Assembly (NCBI GenBank): GCA_045580325.1
Contig: JAZNNR010000032.1
Coordinates: forward strand, 62,001 to 126,000
Direction of reading: 5' to 3'
DNA length: 64,000 bases
Source of the DNA: SIG672 sp045580325
GTDB taxonomy: Bacteria; Bacillota; Clostridia; Oscillospirales; CAG-272
Translations under genes and position numbers: made by a program
Notes under the pieces: model-generated
The model's database searches: none
What the model was told of the DNA's origin: nothing
The model's input: only the letters and a program-made list of their open reading frames with translations
Shown: positions 16,159 through 24,740 of the stretch, piece after piece
Layout of the letters: each line of letters begins with the position of its first letter
How positions within the stretch are numbered: the first letter of the stretch is position 1

Positions 16159-16431
16159 ATGGTTAAAATGCTTGGGGAATTGTGGTACGGAAACATAAGC
16201 CCTTTTGAAAATACGCTTCGTGATAACGCTCGTATAAAGGAACTTTTAAATCTTGCTGTTCGTAACTCTGAAAAATTACGGGAAACCCTTACACAAGTAC
16301 AAAAAGAAACGCTTGAGAAATATGAGGACTGCATGAATGAGATGTCTGCTTTGAGTGAAAAAGAAATTTTTGAGTACGGCTTCAGGCTCGGCGCAAGAAT
16401 TATGGTAGAAGTGTTTTACGAAATAGAATAA
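16159..16431 (+). CDS. Small acidic protein, DUF6809-like, divergent from the XRE regulator
   Basis: 90 residues, soluble and helical, opening MVKMLGELWYGNISPFE and ending in YGFRLGARIMVEVFYEIE. The WYGNI-PFE start and GF-LG-R end are features I associate with a clostridial domain of unknown function (DUF6809), recalled from memory. The start has AAGGAGATG upstream. Its perfect promoter carries a putative XRE operator, so it is probably the regulated partner of the repressor at 15663. It could belong to a toxin-antitoxin-like or remnant mobile module; no catalytic motif is seen. Confidence 0.7.
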   Translation: MVKMLGELWYGNISPFENTLRDNARIKELLNLAVRNSEKLRETLTQVQKETLEKYEDCMNEMSALSEKEIFEYGFRLGARIMVEVFYEIE

Positions 16432-16436
16432 AATTA

Positions 16437-16463
16437 AACGGACGGAAAAATAATCCGTCCGTT
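16437..16463. terminator. Bidirectional terminator between the 16159 gene and rnjA
   Basis: A 10-bp stem AACGGACGGA with its complement and a 7-nt A-rich loop, followed by AATATTTAATTTT. It lies between convergent genes. Confidence 0.85.
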
Positions 16464-16474
16464 AATATTTAATT

Positions 16475-18148
16475 TTAAACATCAAGTATCACAGGGAGAA
16501 TCATCGGGCGGCGCTTGGTTTTGGAATAAATGTAACGCGAGAGATCGTCCTTAATGATATTTTTGATCTGAGTCCAATCGGTACAGTCGCCATCAAGTGC
16601 GTCGTAGATAGAATCGTAGGCGATACGGCGAAGCTCGGCTATGAGCTCTTCCGATTCGCGCATATAGACAAAACCGCGCGTGATGATCTCGGGACCCGAA
16701 ATAAGAAGTCCCTCGTCGAGCGAAAGAGAGGCGACGACAACGATAATTCCTTCTTCGGAAAGATGCTTTCTGTCGCGCAGAACGATGTTTCCGACGTCGC
16801 CGACACCCGCACCGTCAACGAAGAGCACTCCGCAGGGGAGATTTCCGTTGAATTTCGCGCTTTTTGCCGATATTTCGAGAACCTTTCCGTTTTCTCCGAT
16901 GAAAATCGAAGAGGGCTCCTGTCCCATAGACTTTGCAAGGTCGCGGTTGGCGGCAAGGTGCTTGTATTCGCCGTGAACGGGCATAAAATATTTCGGCTTG
17001 ACAAGAGCTTGAAGAAGCTTCAGCTCGCCCTGACAAGCGTGTCCCGATACGTGAATTTCAACCGAAGAATCGCGGAAAACGGTAACGTTGTTTTTGGTAA
17101 ATTCGTTTATAAGCCTGTCAACAAGCTTTTCATTTCCCGGAATGGGATTTGCGCTTATTACGACAAGGTCGTCGTTGCCGAGATTTAATTTCGCGTGGTC
17201 GGAAAATGCCATACGGTAGAGCGCTGACATAGGCTCGCCCTGACTTCCCGTAGTGATCACGGTTACGTTTTCGGGGTTGTAGTTTTTGATGTCGCCGATG
17301 TCGATTATCGCGCCTTCGGGAACGTGCATATAGCCAAGCTCAATTGCGGCGCTGACTATGTTCTGCATACTTCTGCCGATGACGGCGACCTTGCGCTTGT
17401 GAGCGACGCTTATGTCTATTATCTGCTGAACGCGGTGTACGTTTGACGAAAAAGTAGTGATAACTATGCGCTTTTTCGGATGCCGCATAAATATCGATTT
17501 GAGAGATTCGCCGACGTTCTTTTCGGAGGGTGTGAATCCCGGACGCTCTGCGTTTGTCGATTCGCACATAAGAAGGAGAACGCCCTCTTTGCCAAGCTCG
17601 CCGAAGCGAGTGAGGTCCATTACCTCGCCGTCAATAGGGGTGAGGTCTATCTTGAAATCTCCCGTGTGGATAACAGTTCCGAGCGGTGTGAATATCGCAA
17701 GCGCGCAGGCGTCCGCGATAGAGTGATTTACGTGTATAAATTCAACTGAGAGCTGTCCCGCATCGACAACGTCGCCTGCTTCTACGCAGATAAGGCGGGG
17801 CTTAAAGGGGATCTTGTGCTCCTCGAGCTTGTATTTTATTATTCCTATGGTAAGTCTTGTTCCGTAAACGGGAAGATCAAGCTCGCTTAGCAGATAGGGA
17901 ATAGCGCCTATGTGATCCTCGTGGCCGTGAGTCAGGAAAACGCCGCGAATGCGGTCTGCATTCTTTTTGAGGTATGAAAAATCAGGAATAACGAGGTCAA
18001 CGCCGAGCATATCGTCATCGGGAAAGCCCATACCGCAGTCTATTATGAGCATGTCTTCGCCGCATTCGAGCAGGGTGAAATTTTTTCCGATCTCACCAAG
18101 ACCGCCAAGACAGGCAACTCTGAGTTTTTTTGCAGCTTTTTTTGCCAT
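16475..18148 (-). CDS. rnjA: Ribonuclease J
   Basis: 557-residue metallo-beta-lactamase/beta-CASP ribonuclease that performs 5'-3' exonuclease and endonuclease cleavage of mRNA and rRNA. The metal motif THGHEDHIGA lies at about residues 74-83. Further ligands are in IHTGDFKID, the beta-CASP region carries CESTNAERPG, and PVHGEYKHL is the C-terminal motif of the family. The length is standard. An AAAGGATG site precedes the ATG. A long, strongly structured leader lies upstream (18150-18440). Confidence 0.96.
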   Translation of the reverse strand: MAKKAAKKLRVACLGGLGEIGKNFTLLECGEDMLIIDCGMGFPDDDMLGVDLVIPDFSYLKKNADRIRGVFLTHGHEDHIGAIPYLLSELDLPVYGTRLTIGIIKYKLEEHKIPFKPRLICVEAGDVVDAGQLSVEFIHVNHSIADACALAIFTPLGTVIHTGDFKIDLTPIDGEVMDLTRFGELGKEGVLLLMCESTNAERPGFTPSEKNVGESLKSIFMRHPKKRIVITTFSSNVHRVQQIIDISVAHKRKVAVIGRSMQNIVSAAIELGYMHVPEGAIIDIGDIKNYNPENVTVITTGSQGEPMSALYRMAFSDHAKLNLGNDDLVVISANPIPGNEKLVDRLINEFTKNNVTVFRDSSVEIHVSGHACQGELKLLQALVKPKYFMPVHGEYKHLAANRDLAKSMGQEPSSIFIGENGKVLEISAKSAKFNGNLPCGVLFVDGAGVGDVGNIVLRDRKHLSEEGIIVVVASLSLDEGLLISGPEIITRGFVYMRESEELIAELRRIAYDSIYDALDGDCTDWTQIKNIIKDDLSRYIYSKTKRRPMILPVILDV

Positions 18149-18149
18149 A

Positions 18150-18440
18150 TATTATTCTTTCATCCTTTCTTTGAGTAAAATTTGAAATATAGCTTCAGTA
18201 GGGCGTAAAATATAGAGAAACGCCCGAAAAGACCGTGCAGATACACGTGTGCACGGAAAAGTAAAGACGTCAGATGTAAAATTTAACGCAGTATCGGACA
18301 AAACCCCATCTTTTGTCCGACAGATACGCAAAAAGATACGACTTCTTAAAATTATGTACTCGACAGGTACGGAAAGTCATACACAATACGGCCCGTGTAC
18401 GTCGGTACCTGTCTTTTTACACGCACAAAATATAGCACTA
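18150..18440 (-). promoter_or_regulatory. Structured 5' leader of rnjA
   Basis: This gene-free stretch of about 290 bp contains four stable stems. Plus-strand coordinates: GACAGGTAC 18362-18370 with 18405-18413 (plus an inner TACAC stem); TCGGACAAAA 18294-18303 with 18311-18320; CCGTGC 18233-18238 with 18251-18256; GGGCG 18201-18205 with 18221-18225. An AT-rich promoter-like block (TTGTTC, 17 bp, TTATAG on the minus strand) lies near 18430-18470. No open frame has a ribosome binding site. It is likely an untranslated leader. Confidence 0.55.
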
Positions 18441-18508
18441 TAATATTATCACAAACTAATGAACAATAAAAAGATTGATTTTTGCCTATCTGTAAACATT
18501 TTCACGTG

Positions 18509-18766
18509 TTATGACAAAAATATCACAACTGCGGTGAAAAATACCGAAGAAATCGCACAGCCGAGCGAAAACGAGAAGAATTTTTTTAGATATGGGGGAC
18601 ACTCGTCCTCGGCGGTTTTTTCTTTTATGATTTTTGTCGCCTCTTTTATCATATCGCGCACACTGCTTCCCTCGGTGCTTTCGCGCAAGACGAAATACGC
18701 GCTCTCGAAAAGTGAGCTTTTCGTGTCGCGGATAACTACCACTCTGCGTTTGTAGCCTTTATACAT
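18509..18766 (-). CDS. Small tail-anchored membrane protein, unknown
   Basis: 85 residues with a basic N-terminus (MYKGYKRRVVVIRD), a charged helical middle (RDMIKEATKIIKEKTAEDECPPY) and one C-terminal transmembrane helix (GCAISSVFFTAVVIFLS). AGGAGC lies 8 nt upstream of the ATG. It sits 36 bp downstream of another tiny membrane protein gene on the same strand, suggesting a two-gene unit. The family is not recognised. Confidence 0.6.
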   Translation of the reverse strand: MYKGYKRRVVVIRDTKSSLFESAYFVLRESTEGSSVRDMIKEATKIIKEKTAEDECPPYLKKFFSFSLGCAISSVFFTAVVIFLS

Positions 18767-18802
18767 CTTATTTAGCTCCTCTCTTTAAAATTACAAGCCT
18801 TT

Positions 18803-19021
18803 TCAGCTGCCGAATACGTTTACTATCTCTTCCATGACCTTGCTTGAAATATCGCCGTCATCCTCACTCTGTCCGGCCATTTCATATATCTGCGAGGCGG
18901 AAAAGGAGGTGCTTTCTGCATCGCTGCTGTGCGCAAGAAAGCAAAGCGATAGGGTAATGATAAGCGCCGAAAGAAGAAGTGCAAATAAGCATTTTGAGTA
19001 TTCTTTTATTATTTTGATCAT
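18803..19021 (-). CDS. Small secreted or single-span membrane protein, unknown
   Basis: 72 residues. A strong hydrophobic helix (CLFALLLSALIITLSLCFLA) starts near residue 11 and is followed by an acidic Ser-rich tail ending EEIVNVFGS, giving the look of a signal-anchored short peptide. I chose ATG 19021 because AAAGGA sits 8 nt upstream, rather than the in-frame ATG at 19039. It is likely co-transcribed with the 18509 gene. No known family is visible. Confidence 0.55.
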   Translation of the reverse strand: MIKIIKEYSKCLFALLLSALIITLSLCFLAHSSDAESTSFSASQIYEMAGQSEDDGDISSKVMEEIVNVFGS

Positions 19022-19158
19022 TTTAAAAAATCCTTTCATAAAACAGCTTTTTTGTGTACTGATTTATTTTTACCCTGCAAAGCTCTTGTTATGCGGTTTT
19101 TAGGAAATAAGATACAAAAATATTTCAAAATAAATTTAATGATATTACATAATTATTA

Positions 19159-19187
19159 TTGACATATTGAAAAAAAAGTGGTATAAT
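19159..19187 (+). promoter_or_regulatory. Promoter of the pyrimidine operon
   Basis: Perfect TTGACA, 17 bp, TATAAT, giving a leader of only about 45 nt before the pyrC GTG. There is no room for a PyrR-type attenuator. Confidence 0.9.
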
Positions 19188-19238
19188 TTTTGGAAAGAAA
19201 AAATAGAAAATAATGTCTTGGAAAAGGAGTGAGAAAAA

Positions 19239-20519
19239 GTGCGCTGCAAACTTGAAAAAGCATATGTATACGGACTTAAAGAAAACAAAGATATTGATAT
19301 TCTCATTTCATCTGACGAAGCAGCTAAGGCGAGCATTTCTGATTTTTCTGCTGACTTCTCCGTAGTAGTAGGGGAAGAATTTTCCGTTTTAAAAAACTGT
19401 GCTATATTTCCCGGTTTCGTCGATGTGCATACGCATCTTAGAGAACCGGGTTTTTCTTATAAAGAAACGGTAAGTAGCGGAAGCGAGGCTGCGGCGGCAG
19501 GCGGATGCACGGTAATTTGCTCGATGCCGAACCTTGATCCCTCGCCGTACAGTAAGGAAAATCTTGACAAACAGCTTGAAATAATAGAGCGCGATGCGAA
19601 AATAAAGGTCATACCCTACGGAAGAATAACAAAGGACGGCGAAAACCTTGCCGATATGGAGGATATGGCGCAGTACGTCGTTGCTTTTTCGGACGACGGT
19701 ATCGGAGTTCAGACCGAGGAGGTCATGCGAAGGGCTATGACTGAGGCGGCAAGGCTCGGCAAGATAATCGCCGCGCACTGCGAGGACGATAAGCTTCGTG
19801 CAGGCGGAGCGATCCACGCGGGAAAATTTGCAAAGGAGCATAATATCCCGGGAATTTCGTCCGAGTCCGAATGGAAACAGATAGAAAGAGATATAAGACT
19901 TGCAAAGGAAACAGGCTGTGCATATCACGTTTGTCATATCTCGACAAAGGAGAGCGTACAGCTTATACGCGAGGCAAAGGCAAGAGGGGTAAACATCACC
20001 TGCGAAACGGGACCGCACTATCTCGTTATGGACGAGGGCGACCTTATCGACCATGGAAACTATAAAATGAACCCCCCGCTTCGCTCGAGCGCGGACAGGG
20101 AAGCTCTTATAGAGGGTGTGCGCGACGGCACTGTCGATATGATAGCGACAGATCACGCACCGCACAGCGAGGAAGAAAAATCAAGAGGACTTGAAAAGAG
20201 TCTTATGGGAATAGTCGGACTTGAAACCGCTTTTCCGATACTTTATACCGAGCTTGTCAAAAAAGGAATCATCACGCTTGAGAGGCTTGTCGATATGATG
20301 AGCACTGCGCCGAGCGAGAGATTTTCACTGGATAGAGGCGAAGTGTTCGGTGAAAAGGGAAGCTTTACAGTGTTCTCTCTTGACACGGAGTACGAAATAG
20401 ACCCCGAAAAATTTCTCTCCAAGGGAAGAAACACTCCCTTTGGCGGACGAAAGGTGCTCGGAAAATGCCTTATGACAGTATGCGACGGAAAAATAGTATA
20501 TAATTCTCTTGAAAAATAA
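19239..20519 (+). CDS. pyrC: Dihydroorotase
   Basis: 426-residue type I dihydroorotase that cyclises N-carbamoyl-aspartate to dihydroorotate, the third step of pyrimidine synthesis. Metal site HTHLREPG lies at about residues 65-72, followed by MPNLDPSP, HCED, HVCHIS, CETGPHYLVMD and TDHAPHSEEE, all in the amidohydrolase order. The GTG start is supported by AAAAGGAG 8 nt upstream. It is the first gene of the pyr cluster, 76 bp before carB, and is driven by a consensus promoter. Confidence 0.96.
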   Translation: MRCKLEKAYVYGLKENKDIDILISSDEAAKASISDFSADFSVVVGEEFSVLKNCAIFPGFVDVHTHLREPGFSYKETVSSGSEAAAAGGCTVICSMPNLDPSPYSKENLDKQLEIIERDAKIKVIPYGRITKDGENLADMEDMAQYVVAFSDDGIGVQTEEVMRRAMTEAARLGKIIAAHCEDDKLRAGGAIHAGKFAKEHNIPGISSESEWKQIERDIRLAKETGCAYHVCHISTKESVQLIREAKARGVNITCETGPHYLVMDEGDLIDHGNYKMNPPLRSSADREALIEGVRDGTVDMIATDHAPHSEEEKSRGLEKSLMGIVGLETAFPILYTELVKKGIITLERLVDMMSTAPSERFSLDRGEVFGEKGSFTVFSLDTEYEIDPEKFLSKGRNTPFGGRKVLGKCLMTVCDGKIVYNSLEK

Positions 20520-20595
20520 GAGAAACAAGATAAATTAGTAAAAACACGGAAAAAACACTCTTTGTTGTTTGTAACAGAAAGGAAATTATATAGTT

Positions 20596-23500
20596 ATGCC
20601 GAAAAGAACAGATATTCACAAGATAATGATAATAGGCTCGGGTCCGATAGTTATCGGTCAGGCTGCTGAGTTCGACTATGCAGGTACACAGGCTTGTATC
20701 GCACTCAAGGAAGAGGGATACGAGGTCGTTCTTGCAAACTCCAACCCCGCTACCATAATGACAGATACCTCTATTGCCGACAAGGTATATATGGAGCCCC
20801 TTACTCTTGAATACGTATCAAGAATAATCAGATACGAGCGTCCCGACGCAATTATCCCCGGTATCGGCGGACAGACAGGTCTTAACCTTGCGATGCAGCT
20901 CGAAAAGAAGGGAATACTTGCAGAATGCGGAGTAGAGCTTCTCGGAACGTCGGGCGAAAGCATTGAAAGAGCAGAGGACAGAGAGCTTTTCAAGGAGCTT
21001 TGCACATCTATCGGAGAGCCGGTAATTCCTTCGGAGATAACCTACTCGGTTGAGGAGGCAAAAGAAGCAGCAAAGAAAATAGGCTACCCCGTAGTGCTTC
21101 GTCCCGCGTTCACACTCGGCGGCACAGGCGGCGGATTTGCAGGCGACGAAAAGGAGCTTGAAGAGGTTGCTATCAACGCATTCAGACTCTCGCCCGTTCA
21201 TCAGGTACTTATCGAAAAGAGCGTTAAGGGATATAAAGAGATCGAATTCGAGGTTATGCGCGACGGCACGGGACACGCTATCACCATCTGCGGTATGGAA
21301 AACGTTGACCCCGTCGGCGTTCACACAGGCGACTCTGTGGTCGTTGCTCCTATTATGAGCCTTTCCAAAGAAGACGAAAAGATGCTCAATGACAGCGCGA
21401 TCAAGCTTATCAAGGAGCTTAAGATCGAGGGCGGCTGTAACGTACAGTTTGCGCTTCATCCCACGACATCCCAGTATTACCTTATCGAAGTAAACCCGAG
21501 AGTTTCGCGCTCCTCGGCACTTGCATCAAAGGCAAGCGGATACCCGATAGCAAGAGTTACTGCAAAGATCGCTGTCGGTATGACTCTTGAAGATATTAAG
21601 CTCGGAAATACTACTGCGGCTTACGAGCCCTCGCTCGACTATATAATCGCAAAGCTTCCGAGATTCCCCTTTGATAAATTCGCGGACGCTACAAACAAGC
21701 TCGGCACACAGATGAAGGCAACGGGCGAGGTTATGGGAATAGGCTCAAGCCTCGAAGAGTGTCTGCTCAAATCGGTGCGCTCGCTCGAGATCGGCGTTTG
21801 CCACTTCCATATGCCTAAGTTCGATAATATGGCTACCGAAGAAATAATCGAGTATATGGCTGATTTCAGAGATGATACTCTCTTTACGGTATGCGAGCTT
21901 CTCCGCCGCGGAGTTTCTATCGAAAAGCTCCACGAGATCACAATGATAACTCCCCTTTTCCTCGAGGCTCTTAAGCGTATAACAGACTGCGAAGTAGTGC
22001 TCAAGAATAATGTTATGAGCGAAGAAGTGCTTAAAGATGCAAAGAAGCTCGGATTTTCGGATAAATATATCGCAAAGCTCTGGGGTATGAGCGAGATCGA
22101 CGTGTGGAAGTTCCGTACGCATAGGAATATTTATCCTATCTACAAGATGGTCGATACCGCGCACACGGGACACTATATTCCTTACTTCTATTCGAGCTAT
22201 ACAGGCGAAAACAAGTCGATAGTTACAGACAGGGAAAAGAAGATGGTTCTCGGCGCAGGTCCTATCCGTATCGGTCAGGGCGTAGAATTTGACTATTCGT
22301 CGGTTCACGCGGTTCAGACGATACGCAGTGCGGGATACGAGGCTATTATAATAAACAATAACCCCGAAACAGTTTCGACAGACTATACGACTGCGGATAA
22401 GCTCTACTTCGAGCCCCTTACAGTCGAGGACGTTATGAATATCGTTGCTTTCGAGGGCTCTGACGAGATCATCGCATCGCTTGGCGGACAGACTGCAATA
22501 AACCTTGCCGCTCCTCTCCTTGAGCGCGGCGTGAAGATAATCGGTACAGACGTTGAAGCTATCGACCGTGCGGAAAACCGCAAGTCGTTCGAGCATATTC
22601 TTTCAGAGCTTCACATTCCTCAGCCGACAGGCGCGGCAGTTACAGACATCGAAGAGGGTGTTGCGACTGCGGCAAGGATCGGATACCCCGTTCTCGTTCG
22701 TCCGAGCTTCGTTCTCGGCGGACGTGCGATGCAGATAATCGCAAACGAGGGACAGCTCCGCCACTACCTCAAGAACGCAGTTGAGATAGATGCAGACAAG
22801 CCCGTTCTCGTTGACAGATACATTATGGGTAAAGAGGTTGAAATTGACGCCGTATGCGACGGAACGGACGTATTCGTTCCCGGTATTATGGAGCTTGTTG
22901 AACGTACAGGCGTACATAGCGGCGACAGTATCAGCGTATATCCCTCGTTCAGTATTTCTGACGCGGTTAAGGAAAAGATACTCGACTACGCTAAAAAGCT
23001 CGGTATCGGACTCGGAATCGTCGGACTTTACAATATTCAGTTCATCGTTGACAAAAACGACGAGGTCTTCATCATAGAGGTTAACCCGCGTTCTTCAAGA
23101 ACCGTGCCTTTCCTTTCGAAAGCAACGGGATACGCGCTTGCCGATATTGCGACAAAGGTAATTCTCGGAGAATCGCTTAAAGCACAGGGAATTACAGAGC
23201 TTTATCCCGCAGAAAAGAAGAAGTACTACGTAAAAGCACCTGTATTCTCCTTCGCTAAGCTTCGCGGAATGGACACATACCTCTCTCCCGAAATGAAATC
23301 TACAGGTGAAGCGATCGGTTACGATACAACTCTTAACCGTGCGCTCTACAAGGCGCTTCAGGCATCGGGAATGCAGATCCAGAACTACGGAACCGTTCTC
23401 GCAACTATTGCAGATAAGGACAAGGAAGAGGCGCTCCCGCTCATCAGACGCTTCTACAACCTCGGATTTAATATTCAGGCAACGGCAGGAACAGCGGCAT

Positions 23501-23778
23501 TCCTTAAACAGCACGGAATACGCACCAAAGCGGTGGCAAAAATAACAGACGGAACAGAGCGTAGCGAGGATATTCCGAATGCAATTCGCAAGGGTTATAT
23601 AGCGTACGTTATCAATACCCGTGAGCCCGGCTCTATGGATCAGATGCAGGACGGCTATCAGATCCGCCGCCTCGCAGTAGAAAATAACGTTACTATGTTC
23701 ACAGCGCTTGATACGGTAAGAGCACTTCTCGACGTACTTGACGAGATCACCTTCAAGGTTTCTACAATAGATTCTTAA
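20596..23778 (+). CDS. carB: Carbamoyl-phosphate synthase large subunit
   Basis: 1060 residues with the canonical duplicated layout. The N-terminal synthetase half has IMIIGSGPIVIGQAAEFDYAG and an ATP-grasp segment RPAFTLGGTGGG. The second half has MVLGAGPIRIGQGVEFDYSS and RPSFVLGGRAM. A C-terminal MGS-like allosteric domain follows (about 925-1060). It makes carbamoyl phosphate from bicarbonate, ATP and ammonia supplied by the small subunit CarA, whose gene is not in this window. A 210-bp palindromic element separates it from pyrK. Confidence 0.97.
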   Translation: MPKRTDIHKIMIIGSGPIVIGQAAEFDYAGTQACIALKEEGYEVVLANSNPATIMTDTSIADKVYMEPLTLEYVSRIIRYERPDAIIPGIGGQTGLNLAMQLEKKGILAECGVELLGTSGESIERAEDRELFKELCTSIGEPVIPSEITYSVEEAKEAAKKIGYPVVLRPAFTLGGTGGGFAGDEKELEEVAINAFRLSPVHQVLIEKSVKGYKEIEFEVMRDGTGHAITICGMENVDPVGVHTGDSVVVAPIMSLSKEDEKMLNDSAIKLIKELKIEGGCNVQFALHPTTSQYYLIEVNPRVSRSSALASKASGYPIARVTAKIAVGMTLEDIKLGNTTAAYEPSLDYIIAKLPRFPFDKFADATNKLGTQMKATGEVMGIGSSLEECLLKSVRSLEIGVCHFHMPKFDNMATEEIIEYMADFRDDTLFTVCELLRRGVSIEKLHEITMITPLFLEALKRITDCEVVLKNNVMSEEVLKDAKKLGFSDKYIAKLWGMSEIDVWKFRTHRNIYPIYKMVDTAHTGHYIPYFYSSYTGENKSIVTDREKKMVLGAGPIRIGQGVEFDYSSVHAVQTIRSAGYEAIIINNNPETVSTDYTTADKLYFEPLTVEDVMNIVAFEGSDEIIASLGGQTAINLAAPLLERGVKIIGTDVEAIDRAENRKSFEHILSELHIPQPTGAAVTDIEEGVATAARIGYPVLVRPSFVLGGRAMQIIANEGQLRHYLKNAVEIDADKPVLVDRYIMGKEVEIDAVCDGTDVFVPGIMELVERTGVHSGDSISVYPSFSISDAVKEKILDYAKKLGIGLGIVGLYNIQFIVDKNDEVFIIEVNPRSSRTVPFLSKATGYALADIATKVILGESLKAQGITELYPAEKKKYYVKAPVFSFAKLRGMDTYLSPEMKSTGEAIGYDTTLNRALYKALQASGMQIQNYGTVLATIADKDKEEALPLIRRFYNLGFNIQATAGTAAFLKQHGIRTKAVAKITDGTERSEDIPNAIRKGYIAYVINTREPGSMDQMQDGYQIRRLAVENNVTMFTALDTVRALLDVLDEITFKVSTIDS

Positions 23779-23990
23779 CCAAAGGGACGCCGTCCCTTTG
23801 GAAACCCTGCCAAAACCCTTTTTGTATAAAGGGTTTTGGATTCCCAAAAACTTTTATAAATAACACCCTTCCCATTTCAGAAAAGTTTTTGGGAAGGTGT
23901 GGAAACCCTTTTTACAAAAAGGGTTTCCACGAAATGTTTTAAGAAAGTATGAAAACCCTTTTCCCAAAAGGGTTTTCAACAAGAAAGGCT
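23779..23990. repeat. Palindromic intergenic element, copy 4 (carB-pyrK spacer)
   Basis: Starts right after the carB stop codon with CAAAGGGACGCCGTCCCTTTGG, then three further stems of the type AAAACCC-TTTTT-GGGTTTT and GGAAACCC-GGGTTTCC, and AAAAGTTTTTGGGAAGG. It ends at the pyrK ribosome binding site. It lies within what otherwise looks like one operon. Confidence 0.8.
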
Positions 23991-23996
23991 TAAAAA

Positions 23997-24740
23997 ATGA
24001 AGCAATCGATTTTTACTGTGATTTCGAACCGAAAGGTTGCGAAAAACACGTTTGAAATGAAGCTCTCGGGTGATATTTCGGATATTACCGCACCCGGTCA
24101 GTTTGTAAATATTCAGCTTGACGGCTTCTATCTCCGCAGACCGATCTCGGTTTGCGATGCCGAAAAGGGCACGCTGACACTTATTTATAAGGTCGTCGGC
24201 AAGGGAACAGAGAAGATGGCTGAAATGACGGGCGGTGAGGAGCTTGATATACTCACAGGTCTTGGGAACGGCTACGATCTCTCAAAATGCGGCGACACAC
24301 CGCTTCTCGTGGGCGGCGGAGTAGGACTTCCCCCGATGTTCCTGCTTGCAAAAGAACTCATAAGAGCGGGCAAGACTGTCAAGGTCATCGCAGGATTCGG
24401 AAGCGCAGACGAGGTCTTCTATAAAGAGGAATTTGAAAAGATAGGCGCACAGTTCACCGTTACAACAGTCGACGGAAGCTGCGGGATCAAGGGCTTTGTA
24501 ACAAACGCTCTTGACACTGTCGGAGAGTATTCCTCGATATGCTCGTGCGGACCTGAGCCGATGCTTAAAGCACTTTACAGCGCAACAAGCGCTCCCGCGC
24601 AGTTTAGCTTCGAGGAGCGTATGGGCTGCGGCTTCGGTGCTTGTATGGGCTGCTCGTGCAAGACGGTAACAGGATATAAACGCATATGCAAGGACGGCCC
24701 TGTTCTTTGCAGAGAGGAGATATTATGGGACAAGCAGTAG
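23997..24740 (+). CDS. pyrK: Dihydroorotate dehydrogenase B electron transfer subunit
   Basis: 247-residue FAD and [2Fe-2S] protein that passes electrons from PyrD to NAD. FAD-binding YLRRPISVCD (about 41-51), the NAD-binding segment LLVGGGVGLPPMF (about 103), and the C-terminal iron-sulfur cluster cysteines in MGCGFGACMGCSCKTV (about 214-229) with a further Cys after it match PyrK. AAGAAAGG precedes the ATG. Its end overlaps pyrD by 16 bp, showing translational coupling. Confidence 0.96.
   Translation: MKQSIFTVISNRKVAKNTFEMKLSGDISDITAPGQFVNIQLDGFYLRRPISVCDAEKGTLTLIYKVVGKGTEKMAEMTGGEELDILTGLGNGYDLSKCGDTPLLVGGGVGLPPMFLLAKELIRAGKTVKVIAGFGSADEVFYKEEFEKIGAQFTVTTVDGSCGIKGFVTNALDTVGEYSSICSCGPEPMLKALYSATSAPAQFSFEERMGCGFGACMGCSCKTVTGYKRICKDGPVLCREEILWDKQ

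Noticed and set aside
19188..19238. PyrR-dependent attenuator before pyrC
   Set aside because: The leader of about 45 nt contains no terminator hairpin or PyrR-binding consensus; none was seen before pyrB either.
23779..23990. Rho-independent terminator splitting the pyr operon
   Set aside because: The stems there lack proper T-runs and match the dispersed repeat family; they may attenuate but I do not call a terminator.
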